Program-made: the position numbers and the translations under genes
The notes under the pieces: generated by a model
The model's input: the letters and a program-made list of their open reading frames with translations, nothing else
Told to the model about the DNA's origin: nothing
The model's database searches: none
Origin: URHD0088 sp041488295
Lineage (GTDB): Bacteria; Pseudomonadota; Alphaproteobacteria; ATCC43930; CGMCC-115725
Assembly: GCA_041488295.1 (NCBI GenBank)
Contig: JBGPOZ010000110.1
Coordinates: 1 to 14,685 of the forward strand
Length of the DNA: 14,685 nucleotides
Reading direction: 5' to 3'
Shown: piece after piece, positions 14,002-14,685 of the stretch
Layout: every line of letters starts with the position of its first letter
How positions within the stretch are numbered: position 1 is the first letter of the stretch

Positions 14002-14405
14002 TGCACGACCCGTCGCATCAGCATGTTCTTGACTCGCCCGCCGCTCACCATGAGGCCCGTCACCGTGCCGGCCGCGTCGCGCAGGATGCGGCCGTCGAAG
14101 GTGGCGCGGCGCCAAGTGGCATTGGCTGAGATGCGCACGAAATCGCCCTCGATCGGCTCGATTGTCCACGCGCTCGCCTTCGCCAAGGGACCATCGACGG
14201 TGAGCACGCCGGAGGCAAGGGCGGTCCAGCGCGCCGCCGCCTCGTCGTTGACATAGCTGCCGGCGATGTCGCCGGGTAGTGCCGCGTCCTTCGTGACGCG
14301 GTGGAAATTCGCCGTGACGCCGGGCGACCCCGGCCGGTTCCAGGGCTCGATCAGACGATCGATGCGGCGCTCGAGATCGAGCGTGGCAAGGCTGGCATGC
14401 GGCAT
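13998..14405 (-). CDS. Short D-aminopeptidase/serine-hydrolase-like protein, apparently lacking its catalytic domain
   Basis: This 135-aa protein shows two parts. Residues about 9-30 (DLERRIDRLIEPWNRPGSPG) look like the very N-terminus of beta-lactamase-fold serine hydrolases such as D-aminopeptidase, just before the domain begins. Residues about 44-135 (PGDIAGSYVNDE ... TIEPIEGDF ... GTVTGLMVSGGRVKNMLMRRV) look like the C-terminal eight-stranded barrel domain of those enzymes, which in Ochrobactrum D-aminopeptidase contains DIIGRYHSDEL and ends in VEYRRV. The roughly 300-residue SxxK/YxN catalytic domain is missing between them. It may therefore be an internal-deletion derivative, kept because it leads the operon or because the barrel has a use. 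The frame is intact, and the stop overlaps the PAP2 start by ATGA. The start at 14405 has AAGAAG and a more distant GGGGAG upstream. The resemblance is from memory, not a search. Confidence 0.7.
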   Translation of the reverse strand: MPHASLATLDLERRIDRLIEPWNRPGSPGVTANFHRVTKDAALPGDIAGSYVNDEAAARWTALASGVLTVDGPLAKASAWTIEPIEGDFVRISANATWRRATFDGRILRDAAGTVTGLMVSGGRVKNMLMRRVVQ

Positions 14406-14423
14406 CGCTTCTTATTCGCTCCC

Positions 14424-14503
14424 CAGGATGAGGAAGATCGGTGAATGGCAATATCGGTTTACCTCATCCTGAGAAGGCCGCACAGCGGCCGTCTCGAAGG
14501 ACG
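14424..14503. repeat. REP-like palindromic element
   Basis: CAGGATGAGG (14424-14433) and CCTCATCCTG (14462-14471) are perfect inverted copies flanking 28 bases. The second copy continues into the hairpin GGCCGC-ACA-GCGGCC (14476-14490) and GTCTCGAAGG. The order CTCATCCTGAG, GC hairpin, GTCTCGAAGGA is a widely dispersed intergenic repeat style that I recall from Hyphomicrobiales genomes. It lies immediately upstream of the operon's first gene, with the distal half-copy only 19 bases from the start codon. Confidence 0.65.
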
Positions 14504-14593
14504 CTCCACGGTTGCCCCCAGACAAGAGTTCGCCGTCATCACCGGTAAGGGCGCGGCCGCCACGCCGTACCGGTGGGATCGCCGGCGGGTCCG

Positions 14594-14636
14594 ACGACCG
14601 AGGCAAAGCGCATCGTCTGCCGCCTCGCTCGGTCGT
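14594..14636. repeat. 9-bp inverted repeat with 25-base loop
   Basis: ACGACCGAG (14594-14602) is the exact reverse complement of CTCGGTCGT (14628-14636). The loop-proximal GGC/GCC bases could extend the stem with a bulge. No T-run follows on either strand, so it is a structured element of unknown role rather than a clear terminator. Confidence 0.4.
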
Positions 14637-14685
14637 AAGGCGGCCAAGGCGGCATCCCGTCATGGGTGGGATCGCCGTCGCGGAC

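Larger units (their letters stand above)
14406..14685. other. Intergenic region at right edge, rich in inverted repeats
   Basis: No convincing coding region is seen; short open frames here read straight through the repeats. It contains the leader and presumably the promoter of the minus-strand operon, a REP-like element (14424-14503), a 9-bp inverted repeat (14594-14602 / 14628-14636), and the 13-mer GGTGGGATCGCCG twice (14572-14584, 14665-14677), 93 bases apart. A gene may begin just beyond the window. Confidence 0.5.

Noticed and set aside
14412..14663. Minus-strand open frame of 83 codons at the right edge
   Set aside because: It is a translation of the REP-like element and flanking inverted repeats; typical spurious frame over such repeats.

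Overview
The window is high-GC, densely coded DNA with strongly GC-biased third codon positions. Protein families and two kinds of dispersed palindromic repeat suggest an alphaproteobacterium, most likely Hyphomicrobiales (rhizobia/methylotroph-like). This is a judgement from sequence style and family resemblance, not from a search. No rRNA, tRNA, transposase, phage gene or CRISPR array was seen.

Layout, left to right. (1) A LysR-type regulator (minus, 85-999) faces a polytopic membrane protein (plus, 1233-2303). The gap between them carries three alternating TAACC/GGTTA half-sites, as expected for a LysR regulator controlling a divergent target. (2) A YjbQ/UPF0047 protein (minus, 2387-2806) lies downstream of a large orphan membrane sensor kinase (minus, 2916-5612; dCache, two PAS domains, HisKA, HATPase). 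(3) A 450-base non-coding stretch holds two different 15-bp palindromes. One lies just upstream of the kinase; the other covers the -10 of a consensus-like promoter that points at a small orphan gene (plus, 6063-6353). (4) A two-gene minus-strand unit encodes a small L,D-transpeptidase and an SHMT-like PLP enzyme (8209 to 6361). It diverges from a class III PLP enzyme resembling 2,2-dialkylglycine decarboxylase (plus, 8329-9648). (5) A tightly coupled minus-strand operon (14405 to 9656) encodes a 135-aa protein that looks like an internally deleted D-aminopeptidase/serine hydrolase, a PAP2 phosphatase, and a 1227-aa fused CydDC-like ABC exporter. The genes overlap by ATGA and TGATG. (6) The right edge is intergenic, with REP-like inverted repeats.

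Most unusual points: a multi-hairpin repeat of about 130 bp sits in frame inside the ABC exporter gene, between transmembrane domain 1 and ATPase domain 1, and is translated as a proline-rich linker. The SHMT-like enzyme keeps the PLP-binding residues but lacks the Glu and Tyr used in folate-dependent chemistry. The decarboxylase-like enzyme has a four-cysteine cluster. The operon's first gene appears to be a deletion fusion that still couples translation. Several genes in the right half touch envelope or amino-acid chemistry (L,D-transpeptidase, PLP enzymes, D-aminopeptidase-like remnant, PAP2, thiol-type exporter), but a shared pathway is only a hypothesis.
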